A stretch of 64,000 bases of DNA from Baylisascaris procyonis (lineage: Eukaryota > Nematoda > Chromadorea > Rhabditida > Ascarididae): assembly GCA_037389465.1 (NCBI GenBank), contig JAZARR010000171.1, positions 5,417,001 through 5,481,000 on the forward strand, written 5' to 3'. This document shows positions 50,301 to 63,100 of this stretch, piece after piece. The position numbers and the translations under genes are program-made. The notes under the pieces were generated by a model. The model made no database searches. It was not told the DNA's origin and saw only the letters and a program-made list of their open reading frames with translations. Positions within the stretch are counted from its first letter, which is position 1, and every line of letters starts with the position of its first letter.

Positions 50301-51441
50301 TAATGTAATTTAAGGGATTGGAGAGTGAACCTTTCGATATATCCGTTGTTTATAAACGGCAACATACAAACAGTTTGGAGATAAGATTTTATAAGACAGG
50401 TATTTCTTCGAAGTTTTTGGGGCAAAAAAACGAAACCACAATCATAAATCGAACCCATTTTAAGGGCCCTCGAAAGTGTTCAAGATTTGATTCGTTTTCT
50501 CTCTCATTCACACTATTTAAGTACTTCATATTACCGCTTTATGGACTTCTTAAATTTTTTACACATTTTCCACTGGGGAAAAAAAACTCATTTCCACATT
50601 CAAAAATTTTCCTGCATTCTCATTTTACACAAATCACACGTTGTGATGTAATTACTCTCGATGTTATTGCGAAATTTTATTCAATAGTATTTCGATAGTT
50701 TTAATAAGCAATATGATACTATCTATGAGGGTGGATCAACATCAAATATTTTAATGAAAATCTGCTATTGATTAATTTTTTCTTCAATATTTATTTAGAT
50801 TTTATATCGGTGTCTAAGTTTTGAAACACCAAATGAACACATTTGAATAAACACCAAATGCGCATTCAAATACTTACTGAATAAAGAAGTAACTAGGCGA
50901 ACTAAGAGGACAAAGAGTATTCAAGCCTACAGCAGTTCAAACAATTAAACATCTATTCAGACATTCAGACACTTCAGATAGGAAAAAATACACGTAACTA
51001 GCTAATATATATGTGGTAAGTGATGAATCTCCCACTAGCGTATATCAATTTCGCATCAGTGCAACCGTAGAAGTGTTAATTTTGGGCAACTAGAGAAGAT
51101 AGGGTAGGGCAGATTGGAGGCGAGGGACAGAAATGGAAAGCGAGGGAGGGAAAAACAAAAGAAAATACCGTTCTTAAGGACATATACAACTATGTACTCT
51201 CTTAAAAGTATTTCATCGGTAAGCAATGCGCTAATTTGAGTATATTTCATCGATATCATTTAATAGTAAGTATTTTAACAAATATAAAAATACGCATATA
51301 GTGTTATCACAATTATATTTTATTTTTCGAATGTTTTTGCCTCTAATTAAAACCGGAAACAATGTCCTTATCTTCGAGAATCAATCTTTATACATATTTC
51401 TATCAATTTGTTGAGCGCTAATCGAAAGCGCTAATCAATCT

Positions 51442-51445
<4 letters not shown>

Positions 51446-51523
<78 letters not shown>
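51446..51523. repeat. (TA)n microsatellite
   Basis: The longest TA tract in the window (about 78 bp). A direct repeat of AGCGCTAATC lies just before it (about 51414-51437). Confidence 0.97.
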
Positions 51524-51526
<3 letters not shown>

Positions 51527-51822
51527 CATTTCCGCTCATTTTCAATAAAACAGTGAGTCTAATTGATTTTGATATGATTAAAGTTCATGTGAAAAGAGCA
51601 AAACGATTGATCTCCTTGATGATAAACTCCTGTCGAGTATCTTTCTTCTCTAAATATCTTTTAGCATCGTGTGTCGAATGACGCCGATTCGGTTCTTTGA
51701 GTAGCTGGTTGGTCGAAATGAAATTTGGAAATCAATTTCAATAAATTTTAAAGTAAATTTTTGCTGGCATAAATCGAATAATATTGGTTATATACTTTCT
51801 AAGGAAATTATACTAGTAATAC

Positions 51823-51848
51823 AAGTATTTTATTTTATTTTATTTTAT
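51823..51848. repeat. (TTTTA)n short tandem repeat
   Basis: About five consecutive TTTTA units. Confidence 0.85.
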
Positions 51849-53870
51849 AATATGATCGGAATTGATATCGTTGATAAATCAACTCTATAGCGCAATAAAT
51901 TATTCTCACTAAAAAAACTCTACAATAAGAATTCTTATTATATTATGCCAAATAATTTCTGATGAAATAATTGTTTCCTTTTCAAAATCCTTATAACATG
52001 AGAGAAATTAATTAGTGCAATAAAAAATAGAAAAAAAAATCTACGGATAATAGCAATAAGCAGAAATGATGTTAATTGAATTTTTTTCCGTAATGAATAT
52101 AAAGAAAAATTTTATTGGTTGAAACCTATTCAATGGGAAAAGAAAATGAAATAATAGTGTGCAAATAATGATTGTGATTCGTTTCGTTGATCATTTACCA
52201 ACAAATGACACCACTTGATACAAATATTTCCCACCAATATATTGAAAAAAATATTTTTATTTCTTTGAATGAAAAAAAAAAAGAAATAGGAGCGAAATAC
52301 CCCCCGAGGCAATTCAGCCAAACAAAGCAATTGAGGTCGGAAAAATGCAATCAACCCCCTTTGTTCATTGATTACATTGTCGTATTTTTAAATGTGAATT
52401 CTTTTCGTAGACGGAACAAGAGAGAGAGAAAAAAAAAACAACTTTTTTTTTCCACATCGTCACGCATCACTGCTTGACACCTTCATAAGGGATGCAATTG
52501 CCATTTTGACTATCATTCATTCATGCTCGAACCACACATCTTCAAAGAAATATTTTCGATATTCTTTGTATTTGTTGCATTCTATCAAGCATCATTTCGA
52601 TACTTTATTAGAGTATTAACATTGTTTTAATAGTTTTTAATAGTTACAATTTTAAATGAAACCTGAAATTTATAAGGAATTAAGAGAAGGAATTGAGAGA
52701 TGGGTATTAGTTTTGCTTGAATAATCACTTGAAGTAGATTCTATCGTGAATCAACTATACGATTGTGAGTTATTGAAACGTTTGAGAATCTTGAATGTTG
52801 CCTTCTACAGCATGAAGTTCAACTCTCACAGAATTTGTGTTTGCAGCTTTATATGATAAAACACTTCTATAAATTTGTATTTCTCTCAGCAATTTTTTTT
52901 TTTGTAATTTTTTAATTGATTTCATAATCTATCTATGTTATAATTAGGGCACCAATTTTTACTTTGAAAGATGAGTAATGAAATGAGAACAAGCTCCGAA
53001 AAATTTTCAACTTTTGCATTTTATTAAAAAAATTACCAAAAAAAAACCCCGTACATTTCATCATCTGTTAATAAAGATTCATTTGAGAGAACAAAGGAAA
53101 GCAAGAAATTCGTTCGGTTCGAAATTTATTTCAATCACCTTTTTTTTGATAAAAATTTACTGAAAAAGAGGTAGTGGAATTTTACCGTCAGAATCTTTTT
53201 TTATTTTTTATTTTTTATTTATTTTTTGCTATCATTTGCTATTATTTCGACTGGTTTTTTGTGGGGAATGAATAGATGGTTTTTCTCAACGATTTTTTTT
53301 CCAATCTTATAGTTTCTTGTCATCTATAAAAACTTTTTTTCCTTATACTCGTTGCTTAATCAATTTTCATTGAGCACTGCAACTGCATTATTAATCGATT
53401 TTACAATTTTTTTTTTGAATTTTTCGAATTTATATATGTTTATCTATGTGAATCTTTGAAAATATATAATAAAATGCAATTCTATGCCACTTTACATTGC
53501 ACTATATTTATAAGTGTTTTGCCAGTATAAAATAGATCATCGCCCAATAAGAGGATCTTTGAATTCTATATCGATTGGATTTGAGTATACTTGGCGTCAA
53601 TTCCACTTTCAAAAATCTACAGAAATATACCTCTAACATCTTATCGAATCATTTTCTCATAGACATCATCTACTATACTTTCAGTTTTGCACTTCCACTT
53701 CCTCCAATATGACAATGTGCGAGAATTTCTATATGTATACTTTTTAAATAAATTGTCTTTTTTTTTACTTTTGTCAAGTAAGTCTTTTAGTAAGTATACT
53801 TTTTAAATTGTCAAGTAAGTCTAAAGTGTCGTAATATTTCAATACACGGAATTGAGCAAGAAATCTTCAA

Positions 53871-53890
53871 TTTTTTTTTTTTTTTTGCAG
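53871..53890 (+). promoter_or_regulatory. Strong splice acceptor, possible trans-splice site
   Basis: Sixteen T followed by GCAG, 215 bp upstream of the PAN-gene ATG at 54106. No good donor or exon is seen upstream. It is a candidate spliced-leader addition site, or the acceptor of a 5' untranslated exon. Transcript ends would decide. Confidence 0.5.
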
Positions 53891-54105
53891 AAGCAGAGCG
53901 ATCGGTGGGAATCGTTAAGAACCGAATCCCCACATATTCAGTGCTGTTCGAGGTTTTTCAGTCAAATTGTGATCAACGTTGAACGTCGCTAAACAGCAAG
54001 CGACGCTTTTATACCTCGTAGATATATATTGCACGACGTTGTATTTCAACTAGACGATTGTGATCCACAGTGAGATACCTCGAGGATCTTTGAGGTCATC
54101 CAGGA

Positions 54106-57100
54106 ATGATCGAAACTTCGTGCATATGGCTGAGGATATCAGCACTTCTCATTTCACAGTTCCTCATTTGCTCACATGCGGCTCCATTGCCACCTCAGCA
54201 AATTAGTAAGTTATATAATTGTTTTTTAATTTCAATATATAATTATATAAAGGCTGAATCTATTTCAGTAAGAGGTTATATAAGAGTACGCATTAAATTC
54301 GACCTAACTCTCATATACTTTCGGCAAACTCTAAACGCAGATTAGCTATCACCGGCTTTTGCATCAATGAAATTCAAAAGACAAGAGAGAGGAATGGGCA
54401 GGTACGTGAGAGGAACGTATTTTCCCCAAAAATTTTTGCAACTTCCGCTAAAACTTTATTACGAATTATTAAATTTTTCATTAATTTTTTCCTATTTTAT
54501 GAAAAAATTTCTATTTTTCATCGATTTTGTGAGCTTTTTTTTCACTAGTATCTCTCAAAATTTCTTTCTCAGAAAATGCGAAAATTATAGAAGGTTCCTT
54601 AACAATCAAAAAAAAAAAATTTTTTTTTTCATCTATCAATGTCATTAATCGTCGATAATATTAGAAAAATTCATTGGATCCAAAGGTGTCCTCTTTTTAC
54701 GTTCTCTTTACGTTTCGGAGGGAAAAACGTTCAACGAACAATGTTTACTTTTAATTAATAATTCAAATTATAAAAAATGCAAATAAATTTATTCCTCTCC
54801 TTTTATGTGAATCAATTGATGCGTTTTATTTGTAGATGAGGCTTTTTTCATGGCATTCATTAGTGTTTTTTCTCTAAATACTCTCGTTTTAACATAACTT
54901 CGAAGGTCGTAATCGGTTACCGTAGCTATTCTTTGAAAATTATAGCCGCTTACTGTAGCTATAAACGGTTACTGTAGCCATTGCATTTATTGAGTGATCA
55001 TATAGATAGAACAATTCATTGCACATCGAGAATATTTCTCATTGACCATTGATGACGTTCATTTATTGAAAGATATTGTTTATATAAGTTGTTCAAAATG
55101 ATCTATACAATAATCAACGATGAAAATATTGGCAGTCAGTTAGGTGTAAACCTATGACCTTCAGTTTACCTATTAAGTCCTCTATTGTTGAGAATTCAAG
55201 CTATTTAGTTTATTTTATTCTAAGGGAAACTTTTTTTTGAGGAAATTTTTCTATAATTTAATTAATTTTCTTTTGAAAAGAGTTTTCTGTAATATAATTA
55301 ACCAGAATTTCTATAATATAATTATTTTTGAGAAAATTCTCTTAAGGAATCGCCCGAAAAAAATTGAATTGATTCGAATTGAACGTCTCAAAAAAAAGTT
55401 TTTTTTAAGGATCAATCAAAGATAAGAAATAGTTCAAAAATCTACCGATAGTCTTTTTTTTTTTTGTTAGCATACATTGATAATCGTCATTGGTTGTCTA
55501 TTTTGTGTTTTTATTTCTAAATTTTCCCATCAATACGAAAATCATCGATAGAAGTGTAAATGTTGTTCATTGCAATATCAAACTCATAAAAATTACTGAA
55601 TGGAAGTATATTTCATGAGGAAAAAAATTTTACAAAAGATAAAAAAAAAGAAATCCGTTAAAATTGTCAGCATTCTTTTATGAACAGCTTTTTTTTCTTT
55701 TTTTTTCACAGTAAAGGAACAATTTTGACTCGTCTTCACTTTTTTTTCATATTTCGGCTACTTTTTTTCCGTTTTTTTCCCTTTACAATTTTCATTGATG
55801 TCTAAGGAATATGAAGATCGAAACTATTGATAAGTCTGTGCGATTCGGGTTAAACTAGAAAAAAAAAGAGAATGAAGCAGAAAAAAAAAACCTCAGAAAA
55901 AGTTTTTTTACTTTCAGTTAAATGAATTAAAATATTTAAAGATTTAAGAAAAAAATGGAACAAGCGTGTAAATTTTTGCGGCATTTTTCGACGACGAGCA
56001 TTGTTTTTTATTTTTAGATTTCGCTTTTTAGATTCCATTTATCAATTTCAACTTACATTCGTACATTATCGCAATAATTTATGCTTTCGGCGACTATTAG
56101 TTATGTTAGCTTATCGGTTTTTCACAATCATACCTGATAAAGATACCACATTTTCCAAAATACACCGCAATTTGCAAAAAAATTGTAACCAACCGGTAAG
56201 ACAATTTGATAATGAAATGTTAAGCTTGAGCAGCTGTTACATTTCTCATTTGCAAGTACAAAATAATGGACATTTGCGCTTACAGCTTGCCACACTTTAT
56301 TGTTATAGTTGTATTTCATATTCCATAGAACTGCACCTTGCTAATAGTTTATATTTTAACATAAAACTTGCTGCATTACTATTGTAAAAGCAATTTCAAG
56401 CTACTACATTGGGAAACGGAAATTGAGAGACATTGAGATCGAAGGAGGAGGCGGGAAAGGAAGGATAGAGAGAGCTTCTCTTATCCAAGAAGTAAAGGCG
56501 AGTTAATCATTATACGAATATTCATAACGGAAGGATTTTTCACGTTGCGGCATTAGGTTGGCTGCAATATGCACGCCTCATTGAGTTGACGGTAGACCTT
56601 GATTCTGTTCCAATCGCCAATCCTCACCCCTAAACATAATTCAAATTCACCAGTCCTTTTAATTCAGATTCTTCACGTCCTTCCAGTACAAATTCATCAC
56701 ATCCTTCTAATTCAAATCCATCACGCCTTTCTAGTTAAATTCATCACGTCCTTCTAGTTCAAATCCATCACGTCCTTCCAGTTCAAATTTACCACGTCCT
56801 TCTGCGTTCATTTTTATTACATATCAATATTTGAAAGGAATGAAGCGGAAATCACTTATACTCATCTTCTTTCAATGCATACAGAGATGCGGTGGAGCAA
56901 GAAGAAGTAAAAAAAAATGCATCTATTTCTATTCATAACGAATCGTAAAGGTGAAGGTGGTCATTCATCAGCGATCTAAAGCTATAGTAAAAAATTTCGG
57001 CACGCTATAGTTTCAATGCGTCAATCAAGGCTCTCCTATGGGAAATTTCCGTCTAAGATATATATATTTTTTTAAATGTGCTTACCAAGCGAACAATTCG

Positions 57101-60100
57101 ACTGGTTAATTGAAAGCCTGGTTACGTCGATTATATTTACAGTATTTTTGAACGTATTGGCTAGTTTAAGCCAATGGCATGAGGAAGTATATATGAAGGC
57201 CGAACAGTAATCCCAACTACGATTCTGGAGTTTCGGTATTCTTTACTGGAGTTCCATCTGCAGTTCTAATTTTTGAAAATTCTGTCCCAAAACAAATTTA
57301 TTCCTCTCTACGATATTTCTGAATAATTTTATATAAGGAATAAACGTCTAAAAAGCAGCATTACTGATATCTAATCTCCCCTCAATAAGTGTGTCTAATC
57401 TTTTGTGCGCGGCATCATTAAATAGCCCCTCATTATGCTTTCAATCCTCCCTTCCTCACACTCGTAAACAATAAACAGCAGATCGAGTGCCTTTAGGGTT
57501 GTTTCAATGTCTCCGAAAACAATAAAATTCCTTACCAAAAAAGAAATTCGACGGTTCATATTCTGTAATGTATGTGCTCATCTGTCTGGTCTTTTGCGCA
57601 GACAAACAGACAGACACATATTGCAGAGTATATTTGTTTGTCTGCGTGTTTTTAAACTCTTAAGCGAGAAGAACACATGACCATAGAAATCAGTTGAATG
57701 AGGCGTAAAACCAATTGATCATATAGTAAAAAAAAACCAATTGGTCGTCACTATTTGTTTGAATATTAGCGCAATGGGTTAGTTTTTGGGAAATGAAATT
57801 GCAAAAAATATATTTAATCACCTTTTTTTTTGCATTTATTCTCAAATATTTATGAAAATAATAACCGCATTAAAATGAACTTTGCATTTCACATTTTTTC
57901 GAAAATGATTAAGAAATATTTTCATAGTGTATCTTAAGTATCGCAGGTATGGGACATATCCGGGACGCCGCTTAAAGGAGGGCATCAACGAAAAAAAGAG
58001 GACGGCGGGGGGATCAGAAAAGAGAGGGGGAGGGAGAAAGTACCATTGCGATAAAACCATCAGGAAGATGGGTGTTAGATATTTCGACAAGGGCGTAACT
58101 CCATTGTTTGCCAAATGTGACCTTCTTCCTATAGATATACCTTTACATACAGGAAACTAATAATAATTTTATTTATTGTAACATAATTTAGTGGTGGGAT
58201 ATTCATTATTATCGCTACGAATAAATGTCAATCTAGAGAGAGCCTAGAAATTGGATGCTCTCTATATTCATACAGCGCCAACGATTTACCCTTTACTAAA
58301 TTTGCATGATGATTTCAAGCATTTTTTAAATATTACAAATAAATTCATCTTTTTTCAACATTTTCAATACTCTTTACCAATATATCGTTTCCTTGCGTCA
58401 AAAATTGTCACCATTGCAAGATTTTTGCAAATATAATCAAACTCAGGAAATATAAGCGCAAATTTATGGTGATAAAAATAAAGACGACATGACATTTGCG
58501 CCAATAAAAGCAATTATCGTAGGTCACGCATGACGAAGCATAGAAGTTTAATGATATCTGAATGACTCGATCTTGACACCCATACGCATACGCAGACTCA
58601 AACGACACGTACTCGGCACTTAAAGATTACCCACATGTCGTTACGCCTTTCGGCAACGCCCTACTTTTGTATGAACTGTTGATGGCAATTTCAACCGCTA
58701 AATACAGCTTCAAAATGCACTTTGCCGGTTCTTTTTGTCGGTTCTCACATAAATTTTTGCCGATATTTTTGGGCGCTAACGGTGGGAGATTTGTCGGTTC
58801 CTTAAGAGTGAAAAAATACAGTTTTTTTTAAAGTTTTCACTATTGCAATTGTTATATTCGCTCGAAATTTTTGATAATTCGCAACAAAATTGAGCTTTGT
58901 TGCTCTCTTTCAAAAAATATTTCGTCTTAAAAATATCACCGAACAATGTCCACGTCAAATAAAACGCAAATGGAAATAAAGAAAAACCGAATTTTTTTGA
59001 TGAATACGTCAAACGGATCGTTGAAACAATTTGAGTGCCATTTGCAAATATGAAATTACGAAACTATCGCCTAAGGCGACCTTTTTTCATGGAATTAAAT
59101 TTTACGAACACAATAATTGCAAATTTTCGCAATGACCGGTTGGCTGGTGGCTATATTATCCGTTCGACATTCATAGAGATATTGAAAAAAAAAAAATTAT
59201 TGAAACAATGAAAATCACTCAAATAGAACGCTCTAATTTCCTATTTTTCCACATTTTCGGATGAATTCCATAATTCTTGTTCTTAATGAATTTTGAGAGA
59301 AAAAAAATTTATCTAAACAAAAAAAAAATTGAAGTTATCAATTTAATAATAAAAGGTGAAAAAATTTCTCAGTTTATCGTTTGCTAAATGTATGAAAATT
59401 TTACCGAATTTCTTTGAAATTACAGAAAAAAAAGAAAACCAATGAAAACGCAATTGTTCTATTGAACAGTTGGCAATACAGATTTAATATTCTCTAGCAA
59501 ATTATTGAAATTTTTTGATGGATTTTTTTCGGACATCATTTAAAATTATTCAATTTTTTTGGAAATATTGGAAGATTTCTCAGTCATTAATTTTTTTTTC
59601 ATTATTTTTCTTCATTTAATCAAGACAGTCATCGTTCGTAGTAGCCATCCCTTAATAATGTTATCAAAGGCGTTCACTTGGAATGTCCACTTATTTTAGT
59701 GGACAATTAAATGTAAGCATACTGTAAAAGACAATATTTGTTGAACATTAGTACTGTCTTCTACAGTATGATTATTCCATAGCACTTCTTTAGCTTATCT
59801 GTGGAATTTTTGCGTCTCTATTGCTTTAAGAGTAGTTGCACATACCTGTGCACTTCAATAGGCGAACACAAAGGAAATTTTTTTATTTCTTATGAATTGA
59901 ACGAACACTTATTCGACAAAAAAAAAAATGCAGTCGTCTCATCGCTATACAAGATTGCCATCTCAGAAGGGTTTTCACAAAGGATGATGACCTTAGGGCG
60001 ATCTAGAGGTTTGAACTTATGGCCTGAGATGTCATATGAGGGACCCAAATTTGTGCCAACGATCGCATTCGATATCCAACAAAATGTTGTTCTTTGCAAT

Positions 60101-63100
60101 CGTTTCAGTTCTACTGTTCTCCTTAAAGAAAGTATTCACTAACAAAATAGGTTTATATATGGTATGGTTTAGCATGGTGGCACGTATCGTCCCCCCTCCG
60201 TGAGTCCCCTCCCCTTTTATCCTCCTTCAATATCAGTCTATTTGTGTTTTCGTCATAATTTTTCTACAAGGTGCGAGAGTGATTCACCATGCCACTGACG
60301 ATATTGTCACTTGAAATGCTCGCAGAAAATGTAAATTTGGAGTAAATATGTGATATTGAATGGAATACATGTGAATCTTCTGAGCAGGAAGAAAAGATTA
60401 ATATTTAGAAAACAATAGCTTCTATATTCATTAAAATGAAGCACATTTTTTTTATGAGGAATAAATATTCTGCTGCTAAAAACTTTAAGGAAATTTTTAA
60501 ATTCTAAATTTCTTTTTTTTGCAGCATGTCCGGATGGGAAAATCTACGCATTAGTGAATACAACCGAAGCAAATCGTGAGCCTTATGTGCATGTGAAAAC
60601 AAGTGCAGTATCGTTATCTGACTGCATACACACATGTTTTGGTAATGAGTTCTGCTTCTCACTAAGGTATGACGAATCTGAAGTGGACAACTGTACACTC
60701 TACTACTTCAGTGCTTATAATTGTAGTCGTTTTCCACTTCTACTTGCCGAAGATATTGAATATACCGGTAATGCGATGACAATTGATTGCATAAGATGTC
60801 CATCGCTTGGTGAACTAGGTAAGTGAAATTTTTTATACTTTATTATTTATGAAGCAATATTTATGCAAATATTCTTGAAGATATTTCATCGGTAATAATA
60901 TATGCAAATTAGTGATCTAATTTCTTCTTTTATTATCATTTAATAGTTCTATTTATACTAAAAAGTAATTAACGAAGTAAATTACTTTTTTTTTTGTAAA
61001 ATTTTTCTTCAACATGGATTTTCTTTATTGAACAAAATTAAAGCAATGTAATATATATGAATTTTATCCGAAAATGTCGCAATTTTCTATGAATTAAATT
61101 TTTGCGATATTTGTAGGCGGCATTTATGGCCAATTGGATGTCCTATTTGCACTCTAAGTAGACGAAAGCATTATTGTGCATTTTATTTCACCTTATTTAT
61201 GTTTGTTTGCATTGTGGCCAAAATGGCCAATCCGTTGTCGGCAGTATAGATTTGATAGCCAGATAAGCGATTGATGGCGAATACGTTTGCAAGTTTTTAG
61301 CTGAGACAAATTACGCATTGCTCAAATAACCGGTTCGATAGCTTTTTTTACTTGATTAACCAATCATCATAAAGGAAAGAAACCTCGATATGAATGTCTG
61401 AAGCTTTTTTTTTAATATTTCAAATTCTTATATATATTTCAAAATTTTCTATTATAAAAAGAGAACACCCCTTGAAATATCATTTGAGTACGAATAATAT
61501 ATGCTCATATAAATGTTTATTCGATCGTTTAATTTACATATCAAGCAATCAACTAAGATGGTAATATTTGATGAGTGTAACGTACACTTTTAAATAAATT
61601 GTGGACGCTTTAATGAGTTCTACAATGTGTATATAAAAATTTCATATCTCTAAGGCAATCGTATGCAAAGATGACTTTTAAGCTGTAGGATTTTATAAGT
61701 AGCAGTTGAAGAATTCGAGATATTGATGCATTATTAAGTCTTGAATTTTTGTGAGCATATCTTGGCTTGATAAGAGAATCATCAAAAATCATATATCGTG
61801 CTATACCTTTCTAGCGCAATTTCCCACTTATTTTTGAATTTAAAATTTAGTGAATTTAAATTTTCCCATTCACTATGAATGAAAATTTTATGCTCTTCTA
61901 TAGAGTATTGCTATCTGATTTTGAGTTTAGCAATATGAAGTATTCCAATAACGATTAGAATGATTCATTGCAGAAATGTTTGATTAATGACGTTGAAATA
62001 TTTCACTTCGAATGAAACGTTAGCATATATTTAGCGTATTTAACGGATCTTGCAAAAATAAAAAAGATTAAACATTGAAGGTGAACAAAAGTGTATATTG
62101 GTATCGATCATCTTGCATTTGAATGACACTTGAACGAAATCAACGTCGTTCATAGTCGACTGTTGTGTTGTGTTGTGTTGTTTTTTTTTCTGCTCTCAGA
62201 AAATGTCACTTCACTAGAAGGCATTTCTTTGTTTCTTTTCGTCGATGAGTATTCGTTAACACTAGGCGTAAGTACATCAATAATGTGCACTAAAACAAGT
62301 TTGAAAAGAAGCGTAAAAACTTATCAAACTTTTTGCAGCATGTCCTATTCATCTCAACATTATTCTTCAAAAAAAAAAAAATTTACGAGTGAAAAACATT
62401 AAAAAAATTTTTATTATCTCAATATATGATTTTTTTTTTTTAATAGCGAATATTACAGAAATAAAATAAATTCCTTTGAAATATACAATTAAATTTTTTA
62501 GTAGCTTATCGTTTACGATGAATTTATTGATTTTTACTTACTGCATGATTTAGAGGGAAATTTTTTTTTGCAGAAATTTTTACAAAATTTTAAAGTTTTT
62601 TCTGTATATCTAAGTGAACGATAATATAACAATAAAGAGAGTTTATGAAAAGTAACAAGATATACTGCGAAAGATAGAGAGAAGGAGGAAGAAAGTGAAG
62701 GTAGTATTTATAGTAGTATTGTATCGTTTATAGTAGTATTTTGCATTGAGCTGAAATATACTAACGGTATATTATGTTCGAAGAACTTATTGACAACCGT
62801 CTATTAGCGATAGCATAGTTGACTTTGAAGTTTTAAGGCAGTACAACTTTTGAGGGGATTTTTAGGCTGAATAGAGGAGCACGGAAATCCATATAGGATT
62901 CTTTACATAGTATTAATGACGATGGTTTCATGGAATATTTGCTTGAAATTAATTGCCAGACATTTCGGGCACTTTAGCAAGATTGGGTGCTGTAAAACAA
63001 TGGTGTATGTCAAAAGGTATTGAATGAAGGAGAAGTATTTAGATGCTCGGCATAATAAATAGGACGAGAGAGAGGGAAGATGGAGGAGTGATGGAAAGGA

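Larger units (their letters stand above)
29733..53870. other. 24-kb gene-poor interval
   Basis: No multi-exon gene with recognisable family motifs was found on either strand. The interval holds four long (TA)n tracts, dispersed-repeat copies near 31085-31215 and 31861-32010, G-rich tracts near 36024, 46516 and 47374, and a degenerate tandem array near 38725-38970. There are also islands of more balanced base composition near 38420-38700, 41960-42230, 45895-46035, 47440-47560 and 49330-49560. One island (42018-42176, minus) holds a plausible short secreted-peptide frame. Exons shorter than about 60 nt without family motifs could have been missed. Confidence 0.5.

Noticed and set aside
50318..50698. 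126-codon + frame
   Set aside because: No recognisable domain, rich in F, S and K, and no flanking signals beyond chance.
56001..56387. 128-codon + frame in the long PAN intron
   Set aside because: Low-complexity, intron-located, with no matching splice phases to the PAN exons and no domain.
59801..60142. 113-codon + frame upstream of the PAN exon
   Set aside because: Reads fairly like protein in places, but it lies inside the intron whose ends are fixed by the in-phase join 54205 to 60525, and no family is recognised.
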